Under the pieces are notes generated by a model. That model was not told the origin of the DNA. It saw only the letters and a list, made by a program, of their open reading frames with translations, and searched no databases. Below, piece after piece: positions 43,354 through 52,270 of a stretch of DNA of 64,000 nt (position 1 is its first letter; each line of letters begins with the position of its first letter). The translations under genes were made by a program, and so were the position numbers. The stretch lies in the NCBI RefSeq assembly GCF_002706745.1, contig NZ_CP017702.1, positions 868,001-932,000 of the forward strand, written 5' to 3'. The DNA comes from Companilactobacillus farciminis KCTC 3681 = DSM 20184 (GTDB lineage: Bacteria > Bacillota > Bacilli > Lactobacillales > Lactobacillaceae).

Positions 43354-44276
43354 TGACAAATCAAGTATTTAAGGATGAATTGACTAATCCAAAGCCACAT
43401 GCATACGGATTCAGCCATGGGCGAGATAGTCTATCATCTTTACCTGAAGATCCAATTGAAGTGGCCATTAGTAGTGACGGTGTCAATTGGAAATCATATT
43501 ATGACGTTCAAGATTTGTTTGGGGTTCATTGCTATGATTGGGATGTTGCTCAAGCAAATCCTATTGATAACTTCCAGAAAATTAATACTAGAGATGGTCA
43601 ACATTTAACATCATCTAATTTTGATAGTAGAGATATCAATTCTACCTGGATGGTAGATGGAGAAAATGAAACAGAATTCAGAATGTTATATTCTGAATTG
43701 CATAATTTCTTTATGACTCGCAGTGGCTTTTGGATTGTATTCGGAAACGAACCGACTTTCAAATATCGGGTTAAAACTAAAGTATTTGCTCCAACGTATT
43801 TCAATGAACATCAAGCCAGCTTGATTATTACATTTAATAATTACACTGGAATGCGTGAGAGTGTTGGAACGTCACTAGAAATATTTAAAAATAAAAACTT
43901 CTTTTCATTTGGCATGGGAATACCTAATAAAGATATTTCCTTCGAGTCCAAAGAAAAGAAGTTTTCTATTTATAATCCTAGTTCTGTGAGAATTGACCCA
44001 TTAGGGCAAGATCACGTACTAAAAATTCACATTACAGGCGTTGGTTCGCCAACCCTTACCAATAAGACTACAGGAGAAGTATTTACCTATAATCGAGTTT
44101 TAAGTACAAATGATGAATTGATTCTTAATGGTGTTAATCCATATATTAATGGCCAACCCGATGGGATTAACAGCAATCATGGAACAATTTCACTTGCAAA
44201 AGGCGATAACGAGTTTGAAATTTCTGGCCTATCAAATTCAGATATCTCTTTTGAGTTTTACTTCATTTATTTCTAA
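43353..44276 (+). CDS. Distal tail protein (Dit)
   Basis: 307 residues, sharing a base with the tape measure stop. Sipho-tail family: DSLSSLPEDPIEVAISSDGV start, RDINSTWMVDGENETEFRML, GFWIVFGNEPTFKYRVKTKV, ending in a beta domain with a G-rich loop. Forms the hub ring joining tail tube and baseplate. Confidence 0.85.
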   Translation: MTNQVFKDELTNPKPHAYGFSHGRDSLSSLPEDPIEVAISSDGVNWKSYYDVQDLFGVHCYDWDVAQANPIDNFQKINTRDGQHLTSSNFDSRDINSTWMVDGENETEFRMLYSELHNFFMTRSGFWIVFGNEPTFKYRVKTKVFAPTYFNEHQASLIITFNNYTGMRESVGTSLEIFKNKNFFSFGMGIPNKDISFESKEKKFSIYNPSSVRIDPLGQDHVLKIHITGVGSPTLTNKTTGEVFTYNRVLSTNDELILNGVNPYINGQPDGINSNHGTISLAKGDNEFEISGLSNSDISFEFYFIYF

Positions 44277-46060
44277 TGGCTTTTAACGGACACAAAATTT
44301 ACATTCAATCATTTGATGGCCAGAAAGAAGAATGGTTGACGTGTCTAAATGAAGATTCTTTTCAAGTCGATTGGCAAGTGAGTTCTAGTTTTCAAGTGTC
44401 TTTCACTGCCTATCTTAATGATCATGACGGCGTGTCTTTCGATATGTTGGAAAATGATACGTATATCGTATTTGATGGCCAACGCTATCAAATCAAGCAG
44501 AGTGTACCTAAATACATTGATGACCTTGTTACTAAAGATGTCACTGCCACACATGAGATCTTCAATATTCAGAATTTCAGACAATTCAAGGTCAATAAGG
44601 GAAGTCAAAGCTATTCTATTGATTCAATGCTGAGTTTTATCTTTGGTAGTCAGTACAATACAAACGGTTTTACCTATCAAATCAATGGTAACTTCAACAA
44701 TGTTGATATCACCGATTGGGGTAATTGTTCCGGACTTGATGCAGTTCAGAAGGCTGTCGATTCTTATGGTGCCAAGTGGTATCCGGACGGTAAAACAGTC
44801 ATGATTTTTGATAGCAATAGTTATAAGAATATTAATAATAAACAATATATTTGGTCGCATAACACGAATGACATCGAATTATCTGTTGATTCTACTTCAA
44901 TTGTTAATGGTGCCATGCTTTACGGTGCTACGGTTGATGATGAACATAACACTACCGCTGATGGTGGTGTCTCATCTGATTCCACGGGTACTACTAGCGG
45001 TGGTGGAAGTACTTCAGCAGCTACCTCAACCGGTAACGCCAGAGGGACTATCTCAACGATGGAAGATGGCGGTGCTCCCGTTTATAGTTCACCAGTTGGA
45101 AATAGCTCTTTAACAGGTCAAAAACTGCCAAACGGCTCTAAATGGGCAGTTGATGAACAGGTTTCTATTGATGGCGTAATTTGGTATCGGGTTGGAATTA
45201 ATGCATGGATCAATTCGAAATATATGCCTTTTAATAAGTCTGACGATATCAAACCAGAAAGCCATGTTGTTGAGCAAACTTGGGGGCAAGGTACTATCAA
45301 AGCCGCTGACATAACAACTGGCAGTGGGGATGATGAAACTACCACAGCACCAACCTCAGCTAAGATATATGATTCCCCATATTCCGGACAACATGAGATT
45401 ACTGGTAGAGTTTTGGACAATGGTACACAGTGGAAAATCAATGGAACTGTATCAGATGGATACGGTGGGAAAACTTGGTACCAGGTTGCTACAAATGAAT
45501 GGGTATGTGCCGATGATATCAATTTCGATGGTGATACTGATGTTGAACCGACTGCAGTAGAAACTGCAACGGATGACACAGCTAAGACAGAAACAGACGA
45601 AGTTAAATACTACTTCGAGCCGTTTTTTTACTACAACGCTAAATCTAGTGCTAAACACGGTTTGATAATCGGTGAAGATATTACTAATGACCAAATTAAA
45701 GATGCAGCTGCGATGAAAAAATATGCTGATTCAGTTATGCAGACGGAGCCAATTGTTGAACTAACAATCAACGTGAGTTTTCAAGATGATACGTTGAAAT
45801 TAGGTGACACAAGCTATTTGAATGCAGAGCCTTTAGGAATTCAAACAATGATTACTTTGAATGGTGTGAGCGGTAATCCTTTAACAAACGATTCACCTAT
45901 GACATTGACTCTGGATAATTCAACAGTGTCCAGAACCAATATCAATTATGACATGTCGGACAAGATACGATTATCAAATCGGAATAACAGACTTCTTACT
46001 AAAGAAGTTCAAAAATTATCAGCAAAAATAAGAAAATTAGAAAGTCAGGAGGGAAGTTAA
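44276..46060 (+). CDS. Tail-associated lysin / baseplate hub (Tal) with inserted SLAP/SH3-like repeats
   Basis: 594 residues. N-terminal prophage-tail domain (about 1-210, gp27-like: FQVDWQVSSSFQVSFTAYLN, NGFTYQINGNFNNVDITDWG). Two wall-binding-like repeats come next (about 260-320, VYSSPVGNSSLTGQKLPNGS...WYRVGINAWINSKYM; about 360-420, KIYDSPYSGQHEITGRVLDN...WYQVATNEWVCADDI), joined by Ser/Thr/Gly linkers. The C-terminal part closes the hub fold (VELTINVSFQDDTLKLGDTS). No obvious peptidase motif. The insert is unusual for Tal. Confidence 0.8.
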   Translation: MAFNGHKIYIQSFDGQKEEWLTCLNEDSFQVDWQVSSSFQVSFTAYLNDHDGVSFDMLENDTYIVFDGQRYQIKQSVPKYIDDLVTKDVTATHEIFNIQNFRQFKVNKGSQSYSIDSMLSFIFGSQYNTNGFTYQINGNFNNVDITDWGNCSGLDAVQKAVDSYGAKWYPDGKTVMIFDSNSYKNINNKQYIWSHNTNDIELSVDSTSIVNGAMLYGATVDDEHNTTADGGVSSDSTGTTSGGGSTSAATSTGNARGTISTMEDGGAPVYSSPVGNSSLTGQKLPNGSKWAVDEQVSIDGVIWYRVGINAWINSKYMPFNKSDDIKPESHVVEQTWGQGTIKAADITTGSGDDETTTAPTSAKIYDSPYSGQHEITGRVLDNGTQWKINGTVSDGYGGKTWYQVATNEWVCADDINFDGDTDVEPTAVETATDDTAKTETDEVKYYFEPFFYYNAKSSAKHGLIIGEDITNDQIKDAAAMKKYADSVMQTEPIVELTINVSFQDDTLKLGDTSYLNAEPLGIQTMITLNGVSGNPLTNDSPMTLTLDNSTVSRTNINYDMSDKIRLSNRNNRLLTKEVQKLSAKIRKLESQEGS

Positions 46061-46779
46061 TGCAAAGATATGATGGAACAAGTCAATTTTATTCACCTGA
46101 TTTGTATCAAGATGTTCAATTGATTGAATATGGGCGACTGCCTAACAATCAAATAACACCGACATCTAAGACTGGTACTACTTACATCGACCAGGCTAAT
46201 AATCAAATTGTTGAAATTATTGGTAATGATCAAGCTGGTAGAACAGTAGTAAAGCATTACAAATTGATTGATTTGAAGCAAGTATTGAAATTTCCAAATC
46301 TACAAAACATTACCGGATTTGACGGCAATCAAGTTCATTTAGACCGACTAACTCAAGAATTAGTAGGGCCTTCGATGTTTCATTCAAACAGCTACAACAT
46401 TGAGACAGTCGAAAAGGCAATTAATTTATTGCTAAAGAATCAGGCAATTCAATCCGATAACGAAAATTCAATTATTAAATTTTTCAAACAATTAACTGAT
46501 GAACAATTATCTGAATTAACTCAGTCAATTTCTAAATTAATCGATGAAAGATATTATTCTAAGTCTGAAGTAGATGGGAAATTGAAGTATCTTCAACAAC
46601 AAATCAACAACCTGAACAATGCTGTTGAATACAAGCCAGATAGCAGCAGTCTTAATAGTGTATTTCCACCTTCATACACAGGAGATAAACAAGTGGATAT
46701 TAACGATGAAATTCAAGATGCAAGTATCGAGAATAAGATTGATTCACTTAAACAAAATTTAGAAAAGGAGAAAGATTAG
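46060..46779 (+). CDS. Baseplate/tail fibre protein, unknown subtype
   Basis: 239 residues; CAGGAGG upstream. N-terminal half beta-rich (RYDGTSQFYSPDLYQDVQLI, TYIDQANNQIVEIIGNDQAG), C-terminal coiled coils (DERYYSKSEVDGKLKYLQQQ). Placed between Tal and BppU, so a baseplate component. Confidence 0.6.
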   Translation: MQRYDGTSQFYSPDLYQDVQLIEYGRLPNNQITPTSKTGTTYIDQANNQIVEIIGNDQAGRTVVKHYKLIDLKQVLKFPNLQNITGFDGNQVHLDRLTQELVGPSMFHSNSYNIETVEKAINLLLKNQAIQSDNENSIIKFFKQLTDEQLSELTQSISKLIDERYYSKSEVDGKLKYLQQQINNLNNAVEYKPDSSSLNSVFPPSYTGDKQVDINDEIQDASIENKIDSLKQNLEKEKD

Positions 46780-47826
46780 ATGGCAGATACAGTTAATACG
46801 GATCCAACTAATCAGGAAGCCAATATCCCTGAATTACATATTCCTGTTGGAAGTCAATACAGTACTCTAAAAACCGACATTCCACTAGAACAACCAATGA
46901 TTTTCTACCTAGATGGTTCTAAGACATTCTATCTTCCACACGAAGATACAGACGATGAACATATTCATAATCTGCCTCAAGGTGTGGTTGATACACTAAC
47001 CAATAAACGAATCTTTCAAGAAATCAGTATCCGTCAAGGCCAATCAGGGATGCTTAAATCACCAATACTATTTTTGACTAAAAACGGCCCTGTGGACATG
47101 ACAAATTGTTTGATTCGATTTGAAGGTAATGACCATGCTGGAGCTGAAATATATGATGATGAGGGATTCAATCGTGTTCAAGCTAAACTTGGTCAAATCA
47201 TTTGGTCACCACCGGCTGAAGTGGCTCAAACACCTGGATATTATAAGAATTGTCACTTTGTAATTGAATCTCCAGACAGAACTAAAATTTATACAACTTT
47301 AGACTTCTCACTAAATGTCATTGCTAATGACGTGTCCTATCCACGAGCAATGGCTTTTTATGTGTCTGAATATCAGCGAGCTTTGTTTCATATCAAAGAA
47401 ATGCAGCTTTCAGCCGATCACCAATTAAATTATCTTCTTAATTCATATGCAGCAATCATTGCGGATAATTTGGCTTCAGTTCGTCAAAAAATGGAAGAAA
47501 TTTCTGATGAGCTGGATGAAAATTTAAAAACCGGCAACGATAAAATTGACGGCTATGTGGCAGATAACAAAGAGAAAATTGGTACTTTGAATAAATCCGT
47601 TGATGATGCTCAGACTCGAATGGATGGGTTAACTGAACAAATCAAAGGTTCAAATTTAGTAACCCATGATGGACTCTATTCAGATGTCCAATTTGGGATT
47701 AATACGGGGGATATTGTTTTGAATATGAATGATGTTATTTTAGATCCAGAGATTGAGAAAAAAATTGATGCTATGAGTAAAGCATTAGATTCTGATAATG
47801 GAGATGATTCAAATGGCGGCAAATAA
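46780..47826 (+). CDS. Baseplate upper protein BppU (DUF2479)
   Basis: 348 residues; AAAAGGAG upstream. BppU N-terminal domain (about 50-195: ISIRQGQSGMLKSPILFLTK, VDMTNCLIRFEGNDHAGAEI, YYKNCHFVIESPDRTKIYTT, LDFSLNVIAND), then long coiled coils. Links the baseplate to receptor-binding proteins, as in lactococcal TP901-1. Confidence 0.85.
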   Translation: MADTVNTDPTNQEANIPELHIPVGSQYSTLKTDIPLEQPMIFYLDGSKTFYLPHEDTDDEHIHNLPQGVVDTLTNKRIFQEISIRQGQSGMLKSPILFLTKNGPVDMTNCLIRFEGNDHAGAEIYDDEGFNRVQAKLGQIIWSPPAEVAQTPGYYKNCHFVIESPDRTKIYTTLDFSLNVIANDVSYPRAMAFYVSEYQRALFHIKEMQLSADHQLNYLLNSYAAIIADNLASVRQKMEEISDELDENLKTGNDKIDGYVADNKEKIGTLNKSVDDAQTRMDGLTEQIKGSNLVTHDGLYSDVQFGINTGDIVLNMNDVILDPEIEKKIDAMSKALDSDNGDDSNGGK

Positions 47827-48103
47827 TGATTTAGAGAAAGTTGCTGTATTAGTAACTAAGATGCCGATTGGTATCAAATATAAAAATGCTCAAGGCGAAT
47901 ACTCAACTGCACCGCTAGATCCAAAAGATAGCAAAATCGATGGAACCAATGCCTTTTTACCAGCAGATGCTGCACAAGGCGTGATTCAAAAGCAAATCGA
48001 TAAAATCGATACTTCAGATAAGATTGAGGATCCAGACATTTTAAAGAAAATCGAAACTATGACTGCTGCACTTGATTCTGATGCTGCAGCAACAACTAAT
48101 TAA
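47813..48103 (+). CDS. Small baseplate protein
   Basis: 96 residues from ATG 47813 (MAANNDLEKVAVLVTKMPIG), GGAG nine bases upstream, overlapping BppU by 14. Its start resembles that of the next gene (LTEVAGLVAQAVMGAKVKDK), hinting at a shared docking module. The C-terminus is helical. Confidence 0.5.
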   Translation: MAANNDLEKVAVLVTKMPIGIKYKNAQGEYSTAPLDPKDSKIDGTNAFLPADAAQGVIQKQIDKIDTSDKIEDPDILKKIETMTAALDSDAAATTN

Positions 48104-48118
48104 GAGGAGGGAAAATAA

Positions 48119-49321
48119 ATGGCAACAAATAAATTAACCGAAGTAGCTGGACTTGTCGCACAGGCCGTTATGGGTGCAAAAGTTAAAGATAAAGATGGTA
48201 ATGCTAAAACTGTAAAACCCACTGGGGATGATAATCTTTTAGATTTAACAGATATTGGTGCATTTGGTGGAGGGTCTGGTACTGGCGGCGGTGATAACCC
48301 GAATACTAATGGTATAAATTATATTCCCGGATTGCTTGATGATGGTACGTTGACTGGTCGGAAAGTTGAATGGACTGGTACTACATCTGCGTCAACAGTA
48401 ACTACTGCTAAATTTTCTGATGATTTAGGAACTACATTAAATTTGGCAGGAGATGGCTTACAGTTTGTACCATATATGAATAAAACACTGATAACTAGAG
48501 GAGTGGCTGGTAATAGTTCACTAGTGCCAATTCAATATGATAAGGATAATAAGGCTAATAGCGGGAATTTTGTCACTACTCAGTATTTGCCAATTTCTAT
48601 TAATAAAAAGGATTTGATCACAGGCAATGATCTGGTAGTTATATTTGATGGTATAGGTGAAAATGATGAATCTGCTACTGAATTAAAAAGTCCAGAGTTA
48701 CATATTAAATATAACTCTGGAGATAATTCTGTTGATATTAGTCAAGTTTCTGGGTATGCCTACGATAATTTAACTGATACCAAAACGGGTGAAAAGTATG
48801 ATTTGGGTGTATCAATGATTAATACTTTTTATACGCAAAAACCTGTTGCTCAATTACCACCATCAGTAGTTTTATTTTCTGGGAATGCTAATGGAGTCAT
48901 CAGTTTATCAGGCGTTGATCACTATTATTCAAATACCATGAAGGGTTTAGAGATAACTATTAACCCAAAAACAACAGGCGGATATGTTGCTTATAGTTGT
49001 ACAAATTTACCTTCCGTTATTAGAATTCCGAAGGAGAAACTAGTCATTGGAAATAAATACTATATTCCTACTACAGGGATGGCTGAAGTGGCATCAACAT
49101 TATACGATCCAACTGCGATGAGTCAGCATTATACTCCTGTTGCTGAAAATGTTGGTAGCCATCATTACCAAAGATACTTTAGAGGAATTAAAAATGGCTA
49201 TTTTGAGATTGGAACCAATTCGATAACATTCAATATGATTATTACTTTAGGATACAACGTGTTGAATTCTTGGAGCGATGAGGATTTTAAAGTAGAAATT
49301 TCTAGGGTAACGCCATATTAA
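48119..49321 (+). CDS. Receptor-binding / tail tip protein
   Basis: 400 residues; GAGGAGG upstream. A short N-terminal docking segment, a Gly-rich hinge (about 52-62, FGGGSGTGGGDNPN), then about 330 residues of beta structure ending in a jelly-roll-like head (ITINPKTTGGYVAYSCTNLP...FKVEISRVTPY). Position after BppU and before lysis genes, and lack of enzymatic motifs, fit a host-receptor-binding protein. Confidence 0.65.
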   Translation: MATNKLTEVAGLVAQAVMGAKVKDKDGNAKTVKPTGDDNLLDLTDIGAFGGGSGTGGGDNPNTNGINYIPGLLDDGTLTGRKVEWTGTTSASTVTTAKFSDDLGTTLNLAGDGLQFVPYMNKTLITRGVAGNSSLVPIQYDKDNKANSGNFVTTQYLPISINKKDLITGNDLVVIFDGIGENDESATELKSPELHIKYNSGDNSVDISQVSGYAYDNLTDTKTGEKYDLGVSMINTFYTQKPVAQLPPSVVLFSGNANGVISLSGVDHYYSNTMKGLEITINPKTTGGYVAYSCTNLPSVIRIPKEKLVIGNKYYIPTTGMAEVASTLYDPTAMSQHYTPVAENVGSHHYQRYFRGIKNGYFEIGTNSITFNMIITLGYNVLNSWSDEDFKVEISRVTPY

Positions 49322-49333
49322 GGAGGTATATAA

Positions 49334-49726
49334 ATGAAGATTGCTGTTAGATTAAACGAAGATAAAATTGTTATTAATACAAACAATACAAATGAAAAAG
49401 CTGCTAAAGAACAGGCAAAAAAAGAAGGTTGGACACTCGTTGAAAGTGATCCGGCCTTTTCTATTGAAACTGAATACTTATGGACAGTCAGAGAATCTGA
49501 TGGATTATTAGTCCATATTTCAACTGGTATGACGCCAGACGAAGAGAAAACACAGGCTAATGCATTATTGGGAAAGAATGTAGGAACCGCTTTGGCAGCA
49601 GCACAAGATGCAAATAAAAAGGCAGAGAATGCAGTGGCAGGATTAGCACAATTTGGTAAATTAGTTGCCCCTTTGTTAGACACTACACGGCCAAGTTCAA
49701 ATACAGATGACGGAGGTACTAAATAA
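49334..49726 (+). CDS. Tail accessory protein before XkdX
   Basis: 130 residues; AAGGAGG upstream. N-terminal strands MKIAVRLNEDKIVINTNNTN, then KKEGWTLVESDPAFSIETEY and an Ala-rich helix (TALAAAQDANKKAENAVAGL). Similar small proteins precede XkdX genes in lactic phages; unassigned. Confidence 0.5.
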   Translation: MKIAVRLNEDKIVINTNNTNEKAAKEQAKKEGWTLVESDPAFSIETEYLWTVRESDGLLVHISTGMTPDEEKTQANALLGKNVGTALAAAQDANKKAENAVAGLAQFGKLVAPLLDTTRPSSNTDDGGTK

Positions 49727-49875
49727 TGTTTGATTTTATTAAATTTATGTATTCAATTGGTGGATATCAAAATAAAGATGTCGGAGATTTCGTAGTTATC
49801 GGTAATATCGATGACAAACAATATAAAGAAATTACTGGCGAAGATTATAAGAGTGATAAAGAAGGAGTAGCCTAA
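49726..49875 (+). CDS. XkdX-family protein
   Basis: 49 residues, ATG sharing a base with the previous stop. MFDFIKFMYSIGGYQNKDVG-DFVVIGNIDDKQYKEITGEDYK is the XkdX pattern (small tail-associated protein of PBSX-like phages). A terminator stem overlaps its last codons. Confidence 0.85.
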   Translation: MFDFIKFMYSIGGYQNKDVGDFVVIGNIDDKQYKEITGEDYKSDKEGVA

Positions 49876-49891
49876 CGGCTACTCTTTTTTT
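49865..49891 (+). terminator. Terminator between structural and lysis genes
   Basis: GAGTAGCC-TAAC-GGCTACTC then TTTTTTT, overlapping the XkdX stop codon. Confidence 0.88.
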
Positions 49892-49915
49892 GCATTCAAG
49901 GAAAGAAGGCAAAAT

Positions 49916-50218
49916 ATGCCACCACATGCATTCTTAGGCTACTCACTTTCGGAGCTTGGAAGTATTTTCCTTTTGATAACTGGCTTTGGTGGGTGGTTTA
50001 TTTGGCTAGTCAATCATTTCATAACTAGGCCCCTTCAAGATTCAATTAATAATTTGGCAAATACGGTTCAAGATTTTAAAAATTCTTCAAAAGAAGAACA
50101 TAGAGAATTTAAAGAGCATTTTGAAAAGCTTGATAAAAAGCTAGAGGAGCACGAATTGAAATTGACTAAAGACAATGAGGAAATTAAAACTTTATTTAAT
50201 AGAAAAGAGGAAGGTTAA
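49916..50218 (+). CDS. Holin-like membrane protein with coiled coil
   Basis: 100 residues. One membrane segment near the N-terminus (LGSIFLLITGFGGWFIWLVN), then a charged coiled coil (DFKNSSKEEHREFKEHFEKL...). Genes like this sit just before phi-LC3 holins in lactobacillus phages; possibly a holin modulator. Confidence 0.65.
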   Translation: MPPHAFLGYSLSELGSIFLLITGFGGWFIWLVNHFITRPLQDSINNLANTVQDFKNSSKEEHREFKEHFEKLDKKLEEHELKLTKDNEEIKTLFNRKEEG

Positions 50219-50220
50219 TG

Positions 50221-50499
50221 ATGAAGAATAAATTAACATTAGATGTCCATTCAAAAGCGTGGTGGGTATCGTTAATTTCTTTAATATTAGTATTTGGCCA
50301 GCAAATTGGTCATTTGTTTGGCTGGGAAATCACTTCTGATCAAATCAATCAAATTATGGGAATAGTAAATACTATCTTATTAATTGGTGGTTCTCTTGGT
50401 TTAATTACTGACACATCAAAGGGTAATACGAATAGTAATACTCCCACAGAAGTACAAACACCAACTTATTCAAATTCAACAAATTTAAGGAGGAACTAG
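50221..50499 (+). CDS. Holin (phi-LC3 family)
   Basis: 92 residues from the second of two adjacent ATGs (50218/50221), which may give a dual start as in other holins. Pattern DVHSKAWWVSLISLILVFGQQ-IGHLFGWEITSDQINQIMGIV with two membrane segments and a polar Asn/Thr-rich tail matches phage_holin_1. Times lysis by making membrane holes. Confidence 0.8.
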   Translation: MKNKLTLDVHSKAWWVSLISLILVFGQQIGHLFGWEITSDQINQIMGIVNTILLIGGSLGLITDTSKGNTNSNTPTEVQTPTYSNSTNLRRN

Positions 50500-50500
50500 C

Positions 50501-51529
50501 ATGACTAAATATTTTGCAGACATTTCGAGCTATCAAAGAGATGATTTAGCATTCTTCCAAAATTTTGTAAATTCTGGTGTTCAAAGCGTTTTGATCAAAA
50601 CTACTCAAGGAAGCGCTAATGGATCTAACTATTTAAGTCCTAAAGCATTAACTCAAACTAGGAATGCAATTAAAGCTGGCATGAACGTCGGATTCTATCA
50701 TTATTTTCTAGCGATTAGTGTTACTGATGCAATCAATGAAGCAAAATTCTTTGAACAATCGGTTACTAATTTAGGTTATGGAAAAGATACACCGCTTTGC
50801 GTTGATGTTGAGGATCCATCATTAAATACGTCGGCAGTAGCAAGCTATGTTGATACTTTCATTAATTACCTTGAAACACAAGGTTATACAAATGTATTCC
50901 AATATAGTATGGCTAGTTGGTTCAACCAAGGTATTCTTGATGCTAATAAGTACCCGACTTGGGTAGCTAGCTATGGATCAAACGATTGTGGAGCAAGAGG
51001 TAACATTGTCGCTTGGCAGTACACATCAAGCTGGGGCGGTGGTTCTCAAGACATGAGCTATGATTGGGGAGTCTTTGATAAGCAACCAGCCAAAACTGAA
51101 GCAACCACACAACCTAAAGTTGAACCCCAAAAGCCTAAAGTAGAAAATGTTATCAAATTAACTGAACAAACACATCCAGTGGACAGATTAGGCATTGAAC
51201 GACCTGAAACGTATGAGGCAGGATCAACTTGGAAGAGTTCAGATATTAGATTGATAAATAATGAACCTCATTATCAAATTGCTACTGATATTTTTGTTCC
51301 TCTTTCAAAGACGACTTTTAAGGATTTTATTATCGTTAAATATATTGATGATTCACCGGCACCGGTCTTCAATAAGAAAGGAAAGCGTGTACAGAATGCG
51401 TCTGTCAGCACTACCAAATCTTTTAAAATTGATGGATTCAAGATTATTAACGGCATTCCGATGGCTAGAATAGCTACGGATGAATACATTCCGTTCGAGT
51501 ACACTTCTGGATCTGGTTTTAAAGGCTAG
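50501..51529 (+). CDS. Endolysin: GH25 lysozyme with C-terminal SLAP-like repeats
   Basis: 342 residues; AAGGAGG upstream. GH25 domain residues 1-190: Asp in YFADISSYQ and the catalytic DVEDPS; other marks are FYHYFLAIS and IVAWQYTSSWGGGSQDMSYD. Residues about 218-340 form two wall-binding repeats (THPVDRLGIERPETYEAGST...YQIATDIFVPL; VFNKKGKRVQNASVSTTKSF...ARIATDEYIPFEY) of the lactobacillar SLAP type. No signal peptide, so it needs the holin. Confidence 0.92.
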   Translation: MTKYFADISSYQRDDLAFFQNFVNSGVQSVLIKTTQGSANGSNYLSPKALTQTRNAIKAGMNVGFYHYFLAISVTDAINEAKFFEQSVTNLGYGKDTPLCVDVEDPSLNTSAVASYVDTFINYLETQGYTNVFQYSMASWFNQGILDANKYPTWVASYGSNDCGARGNIVAWQYTSSWGGGSQDMSYDWGVFDKQPAKTEATTQPKVEPQKPKVENVIKLTEQTHPVDRLGIERPETYEAGSTWKSSDIRLINNEPHYQIATDIFVPLSKTTFKDFIIVKYIDDSPAPVFNKKGKRVQNASVSTTKSFKIDGFKIINGIPMARIATDEYIPFEYTSGSGFKG

Positions 51530-51588
51530 ATAGAATTAATGTATACACTAATGCATAAAGTAAATAATAATCAAGATTCAGAACAATT

Positions 51589-51622
51589 AGCTCTCACTCA
51601 ATATTGGGTGAGAGCTTTTTTA
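51589..51622 (+). terminator. End-of-prophage terminator
   Basis: AGCTCTCAC..GTGAGAGCT stem followed by TTTTTTA. The following 220 bases to attR contain no gene, only integrase arm repeats. Confidence 0.9.
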
Positions 51623-51768
51623 TTTTGGAACTACTTATTATCTATTTGTTAAAGATGATAATGGATTGATTGAAGTCTAAATGTTAGAATAAATGAAATT
51701 GAGCCATTTCACTTAGAAAAATGAAAAACACAATATAATAGGAAGAAACAAACAAAAAATAACCTTTT

Positions 51769-51790
51769 GTTGTCATTGGTGTTGTCACGG
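51769..51790. repeat. Integrase arm-type repeats, right
   Basis: GTTGTCATTG (51769-51778) and GTTGTCACGG (51781-51790), spaced 12 bp and preceded by CCTTTT, matching the CTTTTGTTGTCACG block at 6704-6717. Confidence 0.6.
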
Positions 51791-51848
51791 TAATAAAAGT
51801 ACGCTATACTAGTTGTTGCAGTAAGCCGTTGGGCATTTCTTGTGGAGA

Positions 51849-51862
51849 CCCCTACTCTCCGT
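51849..51862. promoter_or_regulatory. attR core
   Basis: CCCCTACTCTCCGT, the second copy of the core. Directly followed by the former downstream flank of tRNA-Ser. Confidence 0.92.
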
Positions 51863-51869
51863 AAGCTTT

Positions 51870-51902
51870 ATGTCTTTGCAGTCGTTGCAGAGACATTTTT
51901 TA
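51870..51902 (+). terminator. Original terminator of the rrn-tRNA-Ser transcript
   Basis: ATGTCTTTGCA..TGCAGAGACAT stem then TTTTTT, eight bases beyond attR. Before integration it lay just after tRNA-Ser; the prophage supplies a replacement at 6607. Confidence 0.8.
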
Positions 51903-52004
51903 TCGGCTTGCTCCAGGGATTATAAACTTATCGATTATTTTTTATAAAATGTATACACTATTACAATGTATATGATATAATTAATACCGTTGAGTTGTTG
52001 ATAT

Positions 52005-52078
52005 GCGCCTATAGCGCAATTGGATAGAGTGTCTGACTACGAATCAGAAGGTTGTAGGTTCGACTCCTACTAGGCGCA
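52005..52078 (+). tRNA. tRNA-Arg (ACG)
   Basis: 74 nt. Acceptor GCGCCTA/TAGGCGC, discriminator A, anticodon loop CTACGAA, T arm GTAGG-TTCGACT-CCTAC. A TATAAT-like sequence (51972-51980 region, TGATATAAT) upstream may be its promoter. Confidence 0.97.
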
Positions 52079-52088
52079 CTACTTATTA

Positions 52089-52124
52089 AGACTTATGAGA
52101 TTAATCTCATAAGTCTTTTTTTGC
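52089..52124 (+). terminator. tRNA-Arg terminator
   Basis: AAGACTTATGAGATT/AATCTCATAAGTCTT then a T run, ten bases after the tRNA. Confidence 0.92.
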
Positions 52125-52143
52125 ATCAAAAAAATTATTACCG

Positions 52144-52173
52144 ACTAGATAACGTTTCTTATCGTTATCTAGT
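52144..52173. repeat. Inverted repeat between two terminators
   Basis: ACTAGATAACG-TTTCTTAT-CGTTATCTAGT. An 11-bp perfect stem; on the minus strand it is followed by a T-rich run after eight bases, so it may be a second leftward terminator. Confidence 0.6.
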
Positions 52174-52186
52174 AATTCAAGATCAA

Positions 52187-52232
52187 AAAAGGCCTCTATT
52201 TGGAGAATGATCACTCCAAATAGAGGTTTTTG
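52187..52232 (-). terminator. Bidirectional terminator after dapF
   Basis: CCTCTATTTGGAG / CTCCAAATAGAGG with A6 on one side and T5 on the other. Ends the leftward lysC-dapF transcript. Confidence 0.88.
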
Positions 52233-52270
52233 ATTTGTTGATATTAAAAATATTTCCACTAACCAAATAG

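Larger units (their letters stand above)
6552..51862. mobile_element. Siphovirus-type prophage, about 45.3 kb
   Basis: Bounded by a perfect 14-bp direct repeat (CCCCTACTCTCCGT) at 6552-6565 and 51849-51862. The integrase is next to attL and the endolysin is at the far end. The gene order is lysogeny, early/replication, late regulator, terminase, SPP1-type portal and head genes, siphoviral tail, baseplate, lysis. No essential module is visibly missing. An ISL3-family IS (about 15.75-17.1 kb), one probable frameshift and one probable amber mutation in small early genes are the only visible damage, so it may still be inducible. SPP1-like gp6/gp7 proteins suggest headful packaging, but no pac site was identified. 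Confidence 0.95.

Noticed and set aside
6552..51862. CRISPR array or restriction-modification system in the prophage
   Set aside because: No regularly spaced repeats of CRISPR length and no methyltransferase or endonuclease motifs other than the HNH genes were seen.
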